The notes: a model not told the origin generated them from the letters alone. A stretch of 32,688 nt of DNA from an uncultured Planctomycetaceae bacterium (GCA_903885565.1 CAISJI010000033.1:1-32688), one strand, 5' to 3'; positions 7,705 to 16,820 are shown, numbered from the stretch's first letter. Translations and numbers: made by a program.

Positions 7705-7804
7705 TGGGCATAATCCCCCAAAAGTGTTTCACTATTTCTGCCCCGCAAGCACGGGCGTTTTTTTCTTGCCTCTACGCATGAGGCCGCCTGCGTCAGCCCC
7801 CTCC

Positions 7805-8104
7805 CTACACGATCTCATCCCGCACACACTGCACCACCGCCGCCGGCAGCGCTGCCTCTGCTGCTTCGATCGTCTCCGTCGCTGCGCCGCTTCCCCGCGA
7901 GAGGCGGTAGCAGAAGGCGTCGCAGGCCGGGCCGGGATGCGCTGCGGCTTTTCCCTGGGCACCGTGGCTGAAGAGCACGTCGAGAATTTTCTGTTCTGCA
8001 GGCTTGAGCGTGGCAGTGTCGATCGTGCCGATGCTGCGCAGATGCCCTGCGGCGAGGCCAAAACCCGCTACGCCACCGATCCGCTCGACTCGTACTAGCG
8101 TCAT
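7805..8104 (-). CDS. Emfourin-like inhibitor of the M4 protease
   Basis: A 99-residue protein beginning MTLVRVERIGGVAG, which fits the emfourin pattern of a first strand rich in V/R, then the R-x-GG-x-AG turn. The middle part (LKPAEQKILDVLF) and the DAFCYRLSRG strand also fit. Emfourins are cytoplasmic protein inhibitors of protealysin-like M4 proteases, encoded next to the protease. ATG 8104 is chosen because GGGAGG precedes it at a spacing of 5-6. The gene follows the M4 protease on the same strand, but a 126-bp repeat element fills the space between them, whereas such pairs normally abut or overlap. The identification rests on pattern plus neighbourhood. Confidence 0.75.
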   Translation of the reverse strand: MTLVRVERIGGVAGFGLAAGHLRSIGTIDTATLKPAEQKILDVLFSHGAQGKAAAHPGPACDAFCYRLSRGSGAATETIEAAEAALPAAVVQCVRDEIV

Positions 8105-8129
8105 CAACGCCTCCCACAGGAAAAAATTC

Positions 8130-8255
8130 TAACAGGCCGTGGATAAAGTGCAGCATCGCTGGATGCGATGCCCGTCGACCGTGGAAAACCTCGGCTTTTC
8201 CACCGGGCGACCGAGTAGAAAAAGTGCAGGGAAGACTTTTTCCACGGGCAGTTAG
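8130..8255 (+). repeat. Three-hairpin repeat element, copy A
   Basis: A full copy running from TAACAGGCCGTGGATAAAGT to CACGGGCAGTTAG. It folds into three consecutive hairpins: GCATCGC-TGGAT-GCGATGC; a longer stem built on ACCGTGGAAAA and TTTTCCACCGGG; and an A/T-rich third stem ending in GACTTTTTCCAC. Its terminal TTA (8252-8254) is the complement of the M4 protease stop codon TAA. It separates the protease from its inhibitor gene. Confidence 0.9.
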
Positions 8256-9343
8256 AGCCCAACTTCCAGCCACGCCGCATCGATCGCAGCTTTGACCTCC
8301 GGCTCGCCCGGAAAGAGCGTTTTCGCCACTGCTCGGGTGCGCTTGGCAAAGGCCCCCATCTTGAGCGCCGGGCTTGCCCGAAACCCGGTCAGAGCCTGAT
8401 ACCACACCTGCCCCGCTTTCTCCCAGCTCTTGCCCCCGATCGCCATCGCCGCTTTGTAAAAGGCGAGGTTGGGGATCCCGCTGCTCTCGTGCGGATCCAT
8501 GCCAGGCTTGTACTGCGAGAATTTTTTCGGCTGCGGAGCGAGGCAGTGCTTGGCGGCCGGATCGGCGAGGTCGCGGAGGCAGGAAAATCCGCGTTCCTTG
8601 GCAGTCGGCCCGATGAGATCGCCACCAATGAGCCAATCGGCCTGCGCCACATCCTGCCCGGCCCGCCACTGGCGAAACATCGAGCCAAATACGTCTGACA
8701 TGCTCTCGTTGAGCCCCCCCGCTTCGCCTGAGTAGTTGAGGCCGGCCGCAAACTGCGTGACCCCATGCGTCAGTTCGTGGCCGATCACATCGCTCGACTT
8801 CGTGAAGTCGAGAAAGATCTTGCCGTCGCCATCGCCATACGTCATCTGGCTGCCACTCCAGAAGGCGTTGTTGTAGTGCACGCTGTAGTGCACCGAGGAG
8901 ATGAGCGTCATTCCCGCGTTGTCGAGCGAGTTGCGTTTGAAGAGCGATTGGTAAAACTCAGCCACTGCGGTGGTCTCCACAAAGGCCCGCTTCACCGTGC
9001 CATCGGCTGACCGGGCAGGCTCTTCGATCTGAGTTCCCGGCAGCGACGTGCCATGGCCGCAGTCAAAAATCGCCACATTCGGCAGCCCCACCGACGCTGC
9101 CGCGGCCAAGCCGCTCGGCAGGCTCGCCCGCGCCAGCCGCGCCAGCTTGGAGCGTTCGCTGCGCACCTTGCGCCACTGCGTCTCAAGCTTGGCGGCGTTG
9201 GCGAAATCGTTCCGCTGCCGCGAAGAGAGCCGCCTGTCGGCCGCCAATCGCAAGAGCACATCCGGCGGAATGATGAAGCAGCGGCAGCCACCAGCCCGTT
9301 CCCGCCGCGCGCCATCCCGACCGACTGAGTCCCCACGCATCAT
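8252..9343 (-). CDS. Protealysin-like M4 zinc metalloprotease
   Basis: A thermolysin-family protease of 363 residues. The zinc site is HELTH (H189, E190, H193) plus E213 in GGLNESMSD. The catalytic histidine is H285 in DPHESSGIPN. The short N-terminal propeptide has the protealysin PPL motif CFIIPPDVLLRLA (PP at residues 26-27) instead of the long FTP-type prodomain, and there is no classical signal peptide, as in protealysin. The junction to the mature enzyme is probably near IFDCGHGTSLPG. ATG 9343 (or the adjacent ATG 9340) follows GGAGGGC, so the upstream part of the open frame is excluded. The emfourin-like gene lies downstream. The stop codon coincides with the terminus of repeat copy A. 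Confidence 0.95.
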   Translation of the reverse strand: MMRGDSVGRDGARRERAGGCRCFIIPPDVLLRLAADRRLSSRQRNDFANAAKLETQWRKVRSERSKLARLARASLPSGLAAAASVGLPNVAIFDCGHGTSLPGTQIEEPARSADGTVKRAFVETTAVAEFYQSLFKRNSLDNAGMTLISSVHYSVHYNNAFWSGSQMTYGDGDGKIFLDFTKSSDVIGHELTHGVTQFAAGLNYSGEAGGLNESMSDVFGSMFRQWRAGQDVAQADWLIGGDLIGPTAKERGFSCLRDLADPAAKHCLAPQPKKFSQYKPGMDPHESSGIPNLAFYKAAMAIGGKSWEKAGQVWYQALTGFRASPALKMGAFAKRTRAVAKTLFPGEPEVKAAIDAAWLEVGL

Positions 9344-9682
9344 TTGCCCTCCCAAAAACCTCACGCTGTCGAGTGGCGCCCTGAACTGGCTCAAGGTCCC
9401 GCCCCCCCTCGCTACAGGGATCAGCCTATCCCGACAACCGACAGGCGGCAACGCGTTGGCAACGCAGGCTGGTCCCGCAGACGTTTGGCAGCATGGGCTG
9501 GCTGGAGGAGCGTCGCATGCTGGGCCCCTCGGGCAATGAAAAACGGGGGAGGCTGGGCAGCGACTCCCGGTCGGGCGAACCCTTCCGCAAGGCTCGGCCG
9601 CGACCTGACGATTGTCATAAGTATGAGAGTCAGCCCCATGATCGAAGCGGTTCGCTGTTCAGAAAAACTCAAGGTCTTGAAG
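9344..9682. other. 339-bp divergent intergenic region
   Basis: This separates the leftward M4 protease from the rightward 1175-residue secreted protein and must hold both promoters. Open frames cross it but have no signal-peptide or domain-like character here. The protease Shine-Dalgarno lies at about 9347-9353 (minus strand). No convincing promoter pair was identified by eye. Confidence 0.5.
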
Positions 9683-12600
9683 ATGGCTGCATCTTTCGCC
9701 CGCAACACGCCCCGGGCATCACTCTTCCTCGTGGTGATGTCGCTGGCTATGAGCGCCTCCCTGGCCAGCGCCGGGGAATCGGGCGGCATCTGGCATGCCG
9801 TCACTGCGCCGGCGCGGGCCTGGCACCGCGATCGCCCCCCCACCTGCAAGGACGATCGCGTCGAGCAACTCGCCGACGAGATCGATTGGCTGGAACACCA
9901 CATCGATGCCTTTGGCTCGATCGTTGCCAAGCAACCCGATGTGTGGGGCCAGAGCCGGCTCACCCGCCACCGCTACGAATATGAAGCGGAGATGAAGGCG
10001 CAGCTGGGCAATTTTCAAGATCTGAATAACGCCAGCATCAGCCGCAGCGATCAATCGTTTGCCGGCTTGGCGATGGCGATGGGCCGCGGTAGTTCGGGTT
10101 CGACCCCCCCGAATTTCACCACGGTCCAGAACATGATTTCCAATCCCGCCGATCCCAACAGCGGCGTGATCGATCGCACCGCCCCTTTCACCACCACATC
10201 GACGCCGTTTGCCACGTTTGGGATGGGCAACAACAACGCCGTCAGCCTTGAGCCCAACATCCATCTCGACCACTTGTCAGACTACATCGGTCATCTCGAC
10301 CAACTGCGGCGCATCAACGAAGGTGACGACACCGCCGATTCCCCCGGCTACGCGCTCAACCTCGTGCGCATCCCGATCTCGATTCTGCCCGGGAAAAACA
10401 CGCAGCGGGGGCACGGCGCTGAAGTCACTGTCATCGGCGAGGCCCAGCTCGGCGACGAACTGCTCCCCACCACCTTCCGCAATCTGGTCGTCAACGATCT
10501 TGTCGACCTCATCGCCCCCGGGCTGACGTTCGCCGTCAACAACGGCGAGGTGCGCACCGCCATCTGCGCGACCTCGCTCGGCGAGGGACCAGACACGATC
10601 GACGCGCTGTTGGAATCGGAAGGAGGAGCGATCCCCGATCCCGACCGGGCAGCACGCAGCCGCAAGCTCACCGATCGCATCCGCAAGGTGATGCGATCGC
10701 ACACCATATCGGTGTCGGTGCCGACGGCCAAGATGCGCCGGGCCCGCATGCCGCTCCCCCCGGAGGAACTCGTCGACGTTATCGGGGAAACCCAGGTGAT
10801 GCTCATGCTCCGGGCCACGTTCGAGGCGCTCGGCGGGAATCCCGCCAACAGCCCCTGCATCAACTACAACGACGTGCGGGGATTTCTCGGCGAGGAACTG
10901 CAGGCCGCCTACGACTTCCTCTGCCAGCCACGGCACAGTCAGGTGTGGGACGAACTCGCCAGCTGGAATCTGGCCGAACTGATCCGCAGCCGCCGCATGG
11001 GTGAGCTGGAACTCCGCCGCCGGAATTTCTTCCAGACCCTCGGGTTTGACGAGGCGCCCGCGGTCGAGGGCCGGCTGGTCGAGCCTTCCCTGGGATGCCT
11101 CTGCAAGGGCCCCTGCGAAAACGATGTCGGCACCTGCCACATCTGCCGCACCAGCACCGCCGTGCTCGCTTGGGCAATTCTGGTGGAGTCAGCCCTGCTC
11201 AATGATCGGCTGCTCGAAGACATGCGCACGATCTCAGCCTCCAAGGGATACGCGGCCGGATGCATCTGGCAGGGGCCATACTATGGACCGAATCCCAGCA
11301 CGGAGGCCCGGGCCAGCTTCAACGAATACGTGCGGCGGCGGTGGCCGATCCGCATCTTCGCCCTCGATCCGGTCTCCGACGAGCAGAACGTCGAAGAGAT
11401 GTTCTCGCAGCGGCGGGAGATGCAACTCGCCCTGGCGATGTCTGTGGCCCACGGACGCAGCAACCGCCAGACGTTGGCCCGCTACGATCGGATGCTGCAG
11501 ACAAACATGGCCACGATTGGGCTCAACCAGACCGCCGTCGGATTCACCCACGGCAACGATACGTTTGGATGGCGTTTCTATCCCCGCGTGCAGGCGCCTC
11601 CCACGCAGAATAATTTCGCGGCGTTTGCCAGCACCGTCATCGGCAGCAACTCGCAAACCCGCGATCTCTCCACGCGTCATCTGGAACCAGGCATGCGGGA
11701 ATGCACCGCAATCATCGTGATGCCGTCGTTTGTGCCGTATGTCACTTTCGATGTCCGCTCAAACTGGTTCTCGCTGACCAATCCGAAATCGACCGACCAG
11801 AGCATGCGGCAGGCGATGAAGCTCTCCCGCAGCGTCAAATCGATGCAGCAGTCGGCGGGCCTGTGTGCGCAAAACGCCGGTGCCTACCGCGATGGCGAGG
11901 TGGCCCGCCTGATGCGGCGCGTCGATCAGCTCGACCGCGAACTGCCGCTGCAAACCATGACCGCCCAGATCCCCTACGAAAACACCAGCGGCGGGTTTGA
12001 GCTCTTTAATACTGGAGTGACCGATCTGGCGCCGGAGCTGATCGGCTATTACGGCGCCGAGGGAGTTGATACCAGCGGCACGACGGTGGTGTTTTTGGTC
12101 GGCAAGGGCTTCAACCTGCACGACACCAGCGTGATCGCCGGCGGCAAGCAGGTTCCCGTCACGCTCATCAGCCGGCAGGTGCTGCGGGCCGAGATTCCTC
12201 CGGGAGTGCAGGTGATCCGCAGAAACACAAGCACCGCACCGACACCGGCCACCGCCCGGATGCGTTCAATCGCCCGGCCTCTGGCGGGCGGCCGCCGCCG
12301 GAACAGCCACGTGGTGCTCGCCAGCGGCACGGAGCAGATTTCTACACCGACAGGTGAACCGCACAATCCGATTCGCAGCGGGACAACCGCTCCCTCGGGT
12401 GACAACCAGCACTCCCAGCGATCGCAGCCCACCGGCCCATCCTCATCCCCAGCTGACTCCGGCATGATGCGTTCTGTGCTGCCGCGAGCGCAGCTCCAGT
12501 TTCCCCTCCCGGCACCGGCAGTACCGACGTCAGTGGCCATCTGCCCCAGCGATGAGCCGTGCGCCGATTGCTGTGACATCGCGGAATTCGTCGACGTCCA

Positions 12601-13210
12601 TCTGGCGACGCCCTATGGCGTGAGCGACCATCTCCTGATTCCGGTCTATCAGCAGACCTCGGCGGGCACATCAACGAGCGCTGCCTGCGATCTTTCCTTC
12701 GCACCCGATGCGGAGGTTTCGCTCACCACCACAAAGACGAAAACGGGCGGCTGGAGGATGAATGAATTCTTTCAGACCAACGCCGACCGGATCCGCATCC
12801 TGGCGCCGTCGACGTTCGTCCCTCCCCAAAACGCCCAATTGCAGTGCACGCTCCGCGACGACACCTCCGGAGCCACCGTGGCCACCTTCTCTGTGCCGGC
12901 TCCCACATTTCATGCGGTGGAACAGGAGTATGTCCTCAGCGGTGCAGACCTGCGCAACTTCGTCGGCGATACGTCGCGTCCGGCCACCGATAAAACCCTC
13001 CGCGGCGCGATCAAGCCTTATATAGACCACCTCGGCTCACTGCGCACCGATAGCGGCAAGCCAGATGTCAACTGCGATCTCACGCTCACCGCGCAGTTGG
13101 TCGCCGCTTCGCAGGTGATCCCCATCAAGGGTTTTCTGGCCGTCAGCGTGAAGGCCCTCGATCCGAGTGGCGAAGCTCCCGCCGACGACACACTCCCCGC
13201 AGCCAATTAA
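9683..13210 (+). CDS. Large secreted protein of unknown function with an IPT/TIG-like domain
   Basis: A 1175-residue protein with a signal peptide (ASLFLVVMSLAMSASLASA, cut before GESGG). ATG 9683 is chosen because AAGG precedes it by 8 bases and it places charged residues just before the hydrophobic core; ATG 9638 and 9623 are in-frame alternatives. The N-terminal half is rich in acidic and helical segments and contains a cysteine-dense patch near residues 470-490 (CLCKGPCENDVGTCHIC). Around residues 785-845 lies an IPT/TIG-like Ig fold (VVFLVGKGFNLHDTSVIAGG). It is followed by a low-complexity Ser/Thr/Pro linker (about 880-940), a second cysteine cluster (CPSDEPCADCCD) and a beta-rich C-terminal region. 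No enzyme motif was recognised. An extracytoplasmic structural role is inferred only. Confidence 0.8.
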   Translation: MAASFARNTPRASLFLVVMSLAMSASLASAGESGGIWHAVTAPARAWHRDRPPTCKDDRVEQLADEIDWLEHHIDAFGSIVAKQPDVWGQSRLTRHRYEYEAEMKAQLGNFQDLNNASISRSDQSFAGLAMAMGRGSSGSTPPNFTTVQNMISNPADPNSGVIDRTAPFTTTSTPFATFGMGNNNAVSLEPNIHLDHLSDYIGHLDQLRRINEGDDTADSPGYALNLVRIPISILPGKNTQRGHGAEVTVIGEAQLGDELLPTTFRNLVVNDLVDLIAPGLTFAVNNGEVRTAICATSLGEGPDTIDALLESEGGAIPDPDRAARSRKLTDRIRKVMRSHTISVSVPTAKMRRARMPLPPEELVDVIGETQVMLMLRATFEALGGNPANSPCINYNDVRGFLGEELQAAYDFLCQPRHSQVWDELASWNLAELIRSRRMGELELRRRNFFQTLGFDEAPAVEGRLVEPSLGCLCKGPCENDVGTCHICRTSTAVLAWAILVESALLNDRLLEDMRTISASKGYAAGCIWQGPYYGPNPSTEARASFNEYVRRRWPIRIFALDPVSDEQNVEEMFSQRREMQLALAMSVAHGRSNRQTLARYDRMLQTNMATIGLNQTAVGFTHGNDTFGWRFYPRVQAPPTQNNFAAFASTVIGSNSQTRDLSTRHLEPGMRECTAIIVMPSFVPYVTFDVRSNWFSLTNPKSTDQSMRQAMKLSRSVKSMQQSAGLCAQNAGAYRDGEVARLMRRVDQLDRELPLQTMTAQIPYENTSGGFELFNTGVTDLAPELIGYYGAEGVDTSGTTVVFLVGKGFNLHDTSVIAGGKQVPVTLISRQVLRAEIPPGVQVIRRNTSTAPTPATARMRSIARPLAGGRRRNSHVVLASGTEQISTPTGEPHNPIRSGTTAPSGDNQHSQRSQPTGPSSSPADSGMMRSVLPRAQLQFPLPAPAVPTSVAICPSDEPCADCCDIAEFVDVHLATPYGVSDHLLIPVYQQTSAGTSTSAACDLSFAPDAEVSLTTTKTKTGGWRMNEFFQTNADRIRILAPSTFVPPQNAQLQCTLRDDTSGATVATFSVPAPTFHAVEQEYVLSGADLRNFVGDTSRPATDKTLRGAIKPYIDHLGSLRTDSGKPDVNCDLTLTAQLVAASQVIPIKGFLAVSVKALDPSGEAPADDTLPAAN

Positions 13211-13224
13211 CGCGCCGGATGGGC

Positions 13225-13349
13225 TAGCAGGCTGTGGATAAAGTACTCGCCGCCGGATGCGGCGGTGGTCGACCCAGGAAACCCTCGGCGTTTCCTGCGG
13301 TCGGCCGAGTGGAAAAAGGTCAGGGATGACTTTTTCCACGGACAGCTAG
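13225..13349 (+). repeat. Three-hairpin repeat element, copy B
   Basis: A full 125-bp copy from TAGCAGGCTGTGGATAAAGT to CACGGACAGCTAG, starting 14 bases after the stop of the preceding gene. Hairpin 1 is CGCCGC-CGGAT-GCGGCG, hairpin 2 pairs CCAGGAAA with TTTCCTGC, and hairpin 3 pairs GTGGAAAAAG with CTTTTTCCAC. The arms differ from copies A and C in both halves at once, so pairing is kept. Confidence 0.92.
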
Positions 13350-13490
13350 AGCGCATTCGGGACAGCGCAAGTCCCCGATGTGCTCATCAAGTGATGGAGG
13401 CGGAGGGATCGGCGAACGCTTGAGGAGCGCATGCGACGAAACTTTTGCCGTCCCGCAGCCGATGCACCGGGGAAGTCGGACGCACTCTAG
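13346..13490 (+). mobile_element. MITE-like element with CTAG ends, copy 1
   Basis: A 145-bp segment bounded by CTAG at both ends (13346-13349 and 13487-13490). Imperfect terminal inverted repeats are AGAGCGCATTCG at the left and, reading inward from the right, AGAGTGCGTCCG. An inverted, about 85% similar copy begins at 32547. There is no coding capacity, so it would need a transposase supplied elsewhere. Its left CTAG is also the end of hairpin element copy B, which indicates insertion there. Confidence 0.75.
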
Positions 13491-13545
13491 GTCCGGTTCT
13501 TCGATCAGGACGAATGCCGGACCGGTCGCATTTTCCCCCGTCCGG

Positions 13546-13551
13546 TATAAT
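13546..13551 (+). promoter_or_regulatory. Possible -10 box upstream of addB
   Basis: TATAAT lies 57 bases before the addB start codon, just after the MITE-like element. No recognisable -35 hexamer sits 16-18 bp upstream, so this is a weak promoter candidate. Confidence 0.3.
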
Positions 13552-13607
13552 GAACCCCTCTCGGCCCTGTCGCCACGTTTGCTCTTCCCCGCCGCCAGGA
13601 TGGACCC

Positions 13608-16600
13608 ATGGCACGTCGGAAATCTGTCACACCAGCCGCCGGGCAGACGCTCCTGCCGAATTTCTCCCCAGCCGAGGAGCCAATCGCCGCAACGGCCCTG
13701 GCCGCTGACGGGCCAGCCTCACCCGTCGGCCGATCCTGCACGCTCCACCGGCTCGACATCTCCCGCGGCGTGCTGCCGGCTGCCGCGGGCTGGCTGCTGG
13801 AGCGGGCCATGGCCGATCCTGCCACGCTTCTCTCCCGCTGCGCCGATTTCTCCGCGATCACGATCGTGGTGCCCGGCCGCGCTGCCGGCCATCGCCTCCT
13901 CGAACTGCTCGTCGATCAGGCGGCCGAACGCGGCCTCAGCGTGGTGCCCCCTGTCACCACCACGCTCGGCCAACTCCCCGAACTCCTCTACCAGCCGGCC
14001 CGCCCGCTGGCCGACACCGGCGTCGAAACGCTCGCCTGGGTGGCGGCCCTCGCCCAAGCGAATTCCCGCGATCGGGCGCTGATCGCACCGGGCACATCGA
14101 GCCCCTCCGAGGCAGCCGCTGACGCCCCCCACGCCCTGCCCCCGCAGTCGCCCGATCGTTCACAGGCCCGGCTCATCGAAACCGCCCGCACGCTGGTGGG
14201 GATGCACCGCGAATTGGCCGCCAGCGCCCTCGGCTTTGCCGATGTCGCCACCAAGGCCGAAGTGGCCCTGCCCGGCTTTGGCGACCACACCCGCTGGGAG
14301 GCGCTGGCCCGGCTCGAACGGGCGTATCTCACCCAGCTCGACTCGCTCCAGATCTGGGATCGCCAAACGGCCCGCCGCGTGGCGATTGCCAAGGGTGAGA
14401 TCCATTTCAATGGGGCGCTGGTGCTGCTGGCCACAGTCGATATCGATCCGCTGCAGAGGCAGATGCTCGCCCTGACCACTGGCCCGCTCGAGGCCCTCGT
14501 CGCCGCCCCTCCCGACCTGAGCGCGGAGGATTTTTCCACCTGCTTCGATGCGCTGGGGTGCCTCGTGAGCGAGGCCTGGCTGACGCGATCGATCCCGGTG
14601 CCGCTGGAGCAGATCGAGGTCGTTGACGATACCGATGGCCAAGCTCAGGCGGTGGTCGGCTGGCTGCGACGGCTGGCGGGGAAAGTCTCGGCCGATGAGA
14701 TCACCCTCGCCGTCCCCGACGCCAAGGTGGCTCCCGCCCTCGAGCAGGCCCTCGCTGCAGCCGGCCTCGCGGGGCGCTATGGGGCGGCGCGAACGGTGGC
14801 CCGCTCCACGCCCTACGAACTCCTCTCGGCAGTTTTTGCCTGGCTGGCCCACGAGGAGTTTTCGGCACTCGCCACGCTCCTGCGCTGCCCCGATGCGGTG
14901 CGCCTTCTGCAGGGCCGCACCGGAATCCCGCTCCCTGCGGCGCTCGCCGATGGAGTGGCGACCCGCCACCTGCCGCTGGCGATCGATCGCCCCCATCTGG
15001 CAGCGGCGGCCGATCGCCCGCGCGATCAGGAGGAAAACGCAGCCTTTCTCCGCCTGCTCGATGCCCTCGACGCCTGGCTTGAGCCGCTGCAACGTGCCAA
15101 CCGGGCCATCGACGCCGCCGGTCAGACCAGCCGGGCCGACGCGGCCGCGGGGCTGAAGAAGGCGCGAGGCCGGCGCGGCGGCACGCCAGCGACCGGAAAA
15201 AAAACCGCCACCGCATCCCCATCGGTTCTCCCTTCATCCACCACGCTCACCCTGCAGTGGGCTGCTGCCGTGCGGGGAACCGTGGCAGCCACGCTCGAGG
15301 GTGTGGCGATCGATCGCGATGCACCGCAGCAACGCGTTGTGGCCACGGCGCTTGAGGCACTCGGCGCCACGCTTGCCGATCTGGAGATTGTGCCCGATCC
15401 CTTTGCGTTGGCGGCGGGCTCTGCCGGGCTGGCCCGCCTCCTGCTGACCACGTGGTCGATGCATCTGGTACCGCCGGTTCCGCTTCCGGAGGCAATCGAT
15501 ATCGTCGGCTGGTTGGAGGTGGCCCTCGACGACGCTGCGGCGCTGGCGATCACCAGCGCCGTCGAAGGTGTTCTTCCCACGGCCGCTGTGCGTGATCCGT
15601 TGCTTCCGGAGCCGCTGCGCATGGCGCTGGAACTGGAAAACACCAGCCGGATCGCCGCCCGCGACGCCTGGATGCTGGCCGTCGCCGCAGCCACACGCCG
15701 GGCGCTGCTGGTGGTTGTGCCCCGCCACAAAGCGGACGGATCGCCCGCCGTGCCCAGCCGGCTCCTCTTTCGGCGCGATCCCGACAGCATCGTCACCACC
15801 GCCCAGGCTCTCTTTGCCCCCGCTCCCCAGGCGGTGACAGTCGCCGCGCCCGCTGCGCTCGCCTCCGCCCTGGTGGTTCCCGATCCAAAGCAGGTGATGC
15901 ACGCCGGCGGGCAGCCCTGGCCGAGCCCTGTGCCGGTCATGCGGGTGACCGAGTTCAAGGATTATCTTGCCTGCCCCTACCGCTATTGGCTCCGCCACAG
16001 GCTGCGGCTGGCGCCCACCTCCGATGCCGCACTGGAACTCGGCGCCGCCGACTTCGGCACGCTGATTCACGAGTGCCTCGACCGGTTCGGCAAGGACCCG
16101 GCTCTCAAATCTGCCACCGATGCCGAGGCCCTCGCCGCTTGCCTGTCACAGATTCTGGATCGGTTTGTACTGGTGCGCTATGGCTCAAGCGCCGCGCCGG
16201 CCGTGGCGGTGCAGGCGGAACTGGCGCGCCGCAGACTCAAAGCCTTTGCCGCCGTGCAGGCCCGCCGGGCGCAGGAGGGCTGGGTGATCCACGCCACCGA
16301 GCAACACGTCAAGGACAGGGCACTGGAAGTGGATGGCCTTGCGATCGAACTCTCGGCGCGGATCGATCGGATCGACCACCACCCTGCCACCAACACCTGG
16401 CAGGTGCTCGACTACAAAACCTCCGCCCGGGCCCGTACTCCCGAGCAGACGCACCGTAAACGAGGGGAATGGATCGACCTGCAACTGCCGCTCTACCATC
16501 ATCTGCTGCCGGCGGCTGAGGGCGTTGACGCAGGGCTGTTGCGCGAGGCCCGGAGCATTGAGGTTGGCTATTTCAATGTGCCTGCGCGGATCGAGGAGAT

Positions 16601-16820
16601 CAGTATCACCCCTGCCGATTGGATCGACAGCGACTACGCCGCCGCCGATGAAGTCGCCCGCCACGTTGTGCGGCAGGTGCGGGCCGGCGTGTTCACTCCC
16701 CGTAACGATCGGGCCGCCAAGTCTTTTCCTGAATTCGATGGTATCTGCCAGACGCATGCGATTCTGGAGGAGGCCGCCGCCGACGATGGGGTTGATCATG
16801 GTGCTGGGGAGGGAGACTAA
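13608..16820 (+). CDS. addB: AddB-like nuclease subunit of the AddAB recombination complex
   Basis: A 1070-residue protein, the probable partner of the AddA helicase immediately downstream. The C-terminal PD-(D/E)XK nuclease domain is clear. It begins with MRVTEFKDYLACPYRYWL (from residue 778), then FGTLIHECLDRF, and the catalytic D935-x-K937 in LDYKTSARART, followed by LQLPLYHHLL. The N-terminal region (ITIVVPGRAAGHRLLELL) resembles the UvrD-like fold but lacks an intact Walker A lysine, as is common in AddB, which scans for Chi rather than hydrolysing ATP. ATG 13608 follows AGGA by 7 bases. The stop is directly followed by the addA ATG (TAAATG), and the addA Shine-Dalgarno lies inside the end of addB, so the two form an operon. 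Confidence 0.9.
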   Translation: MARRKSVTPAAGQTLLPNFSPAEEPIAATALAADGPASPVGRSCTLHRLDISRGVLPAAAGWLLERAMADPATLLSRCADFSAITIVVPGRAAGHRLLELLVDQAAERGLSVVPPVTTTLGQLPELLYQPARPLADTGVETLAWVAALAQANSRDRALIAPGTSSPSEAAADAPHALPPQSPDRSQARLIETARTLVGMHRELAASALGFADVATKAEVALPGFGDHTRWEALARLERAYLTQLDSLQIWDRQTARRVAIAKGEIHFNGALVLLATVDIDPLQRQMLALTTGPLEALVAAPPDLSAEDFSTCFDALGCLVSEAWLTRSIPVPLEQIEVVDDTDGQAQAVVGWLRRLAGKVSADEITLAVPDAKVAPALEQALAAAGLAGRYGAARTVARSTPYELLSAVFAWLAHEEFSALATLLRCPDAVRLLQGRTGIPLPAALADGVATRHLPLAIDRPHLAAAADRPRDQEENAAFLRLLDALDAWLEPLQRANRAIDAAGQTSRADAAAGLKKARGRRGGTPATGKKTATASPSVLPSSTTLTLQWAAAVRGTVAATLEGVAIDRDAPQQRVVATALEALGATLADLEIVPDPFALAAGSAGLARLLLTTWSMHLVPPVPLPEAIDIVGWLEVALDDAAALAITSAVEGVLPTAAVRDPLLPEPLRMALELENTSRIAARDAWMLAVAAATRRALLVVVPRHKADGSPAVPSRLLFRRDPDSIVTTAQALFAPAPQAVTVAAPAALASALVVPDPKQVMHAGGQPWPSPVPVMRVTEFKDYLACPYRYWLRHRLRLAPTSDAALELGAADFGTLIHECLDRFGKDPALKSATDAEALAACLSQILDRFVLVRYGSSAAPAVAVQAELARRRLKAFAAVQARRAQEGWVIHATEQHVKDRALEVDGLAIELSARIDRIDHHPATNTWQVLDYKTSARARTPEQTHRKRGEWIDLQLPLYHHLLPAAEGVDAGLLREARSIEVGYFNVPARIEEISITPADWIDSDYAAADEVARHVVRQVRAGVFTPRNDRAAKSFPEFDGICQTHAILEEAAADDGVDHGAGEGD

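Larger units (their letters stand above)
13211..13607. other. 397-bp intergenic region filled by two nested repeats and a leader
   Basis: From left to right this gap contains three-hairpin element copy B (13225-13349), a MITE-like element (13346-13490), and about 115 bp of leader to addB. The leader includes a consensus TATAAT at 13546-13551 without a good -35 box at standard spacing. Confidence 0.7.

Noticed and set aside
13231..13349. Three-hairpin element as a tRNA or known small RNA
   Set aside because: There is no cloverleaf, anticodon arm or CCA-end pattern, and it recurs at unrelated gene ends in both orientations, which fits a dispersed repeat.
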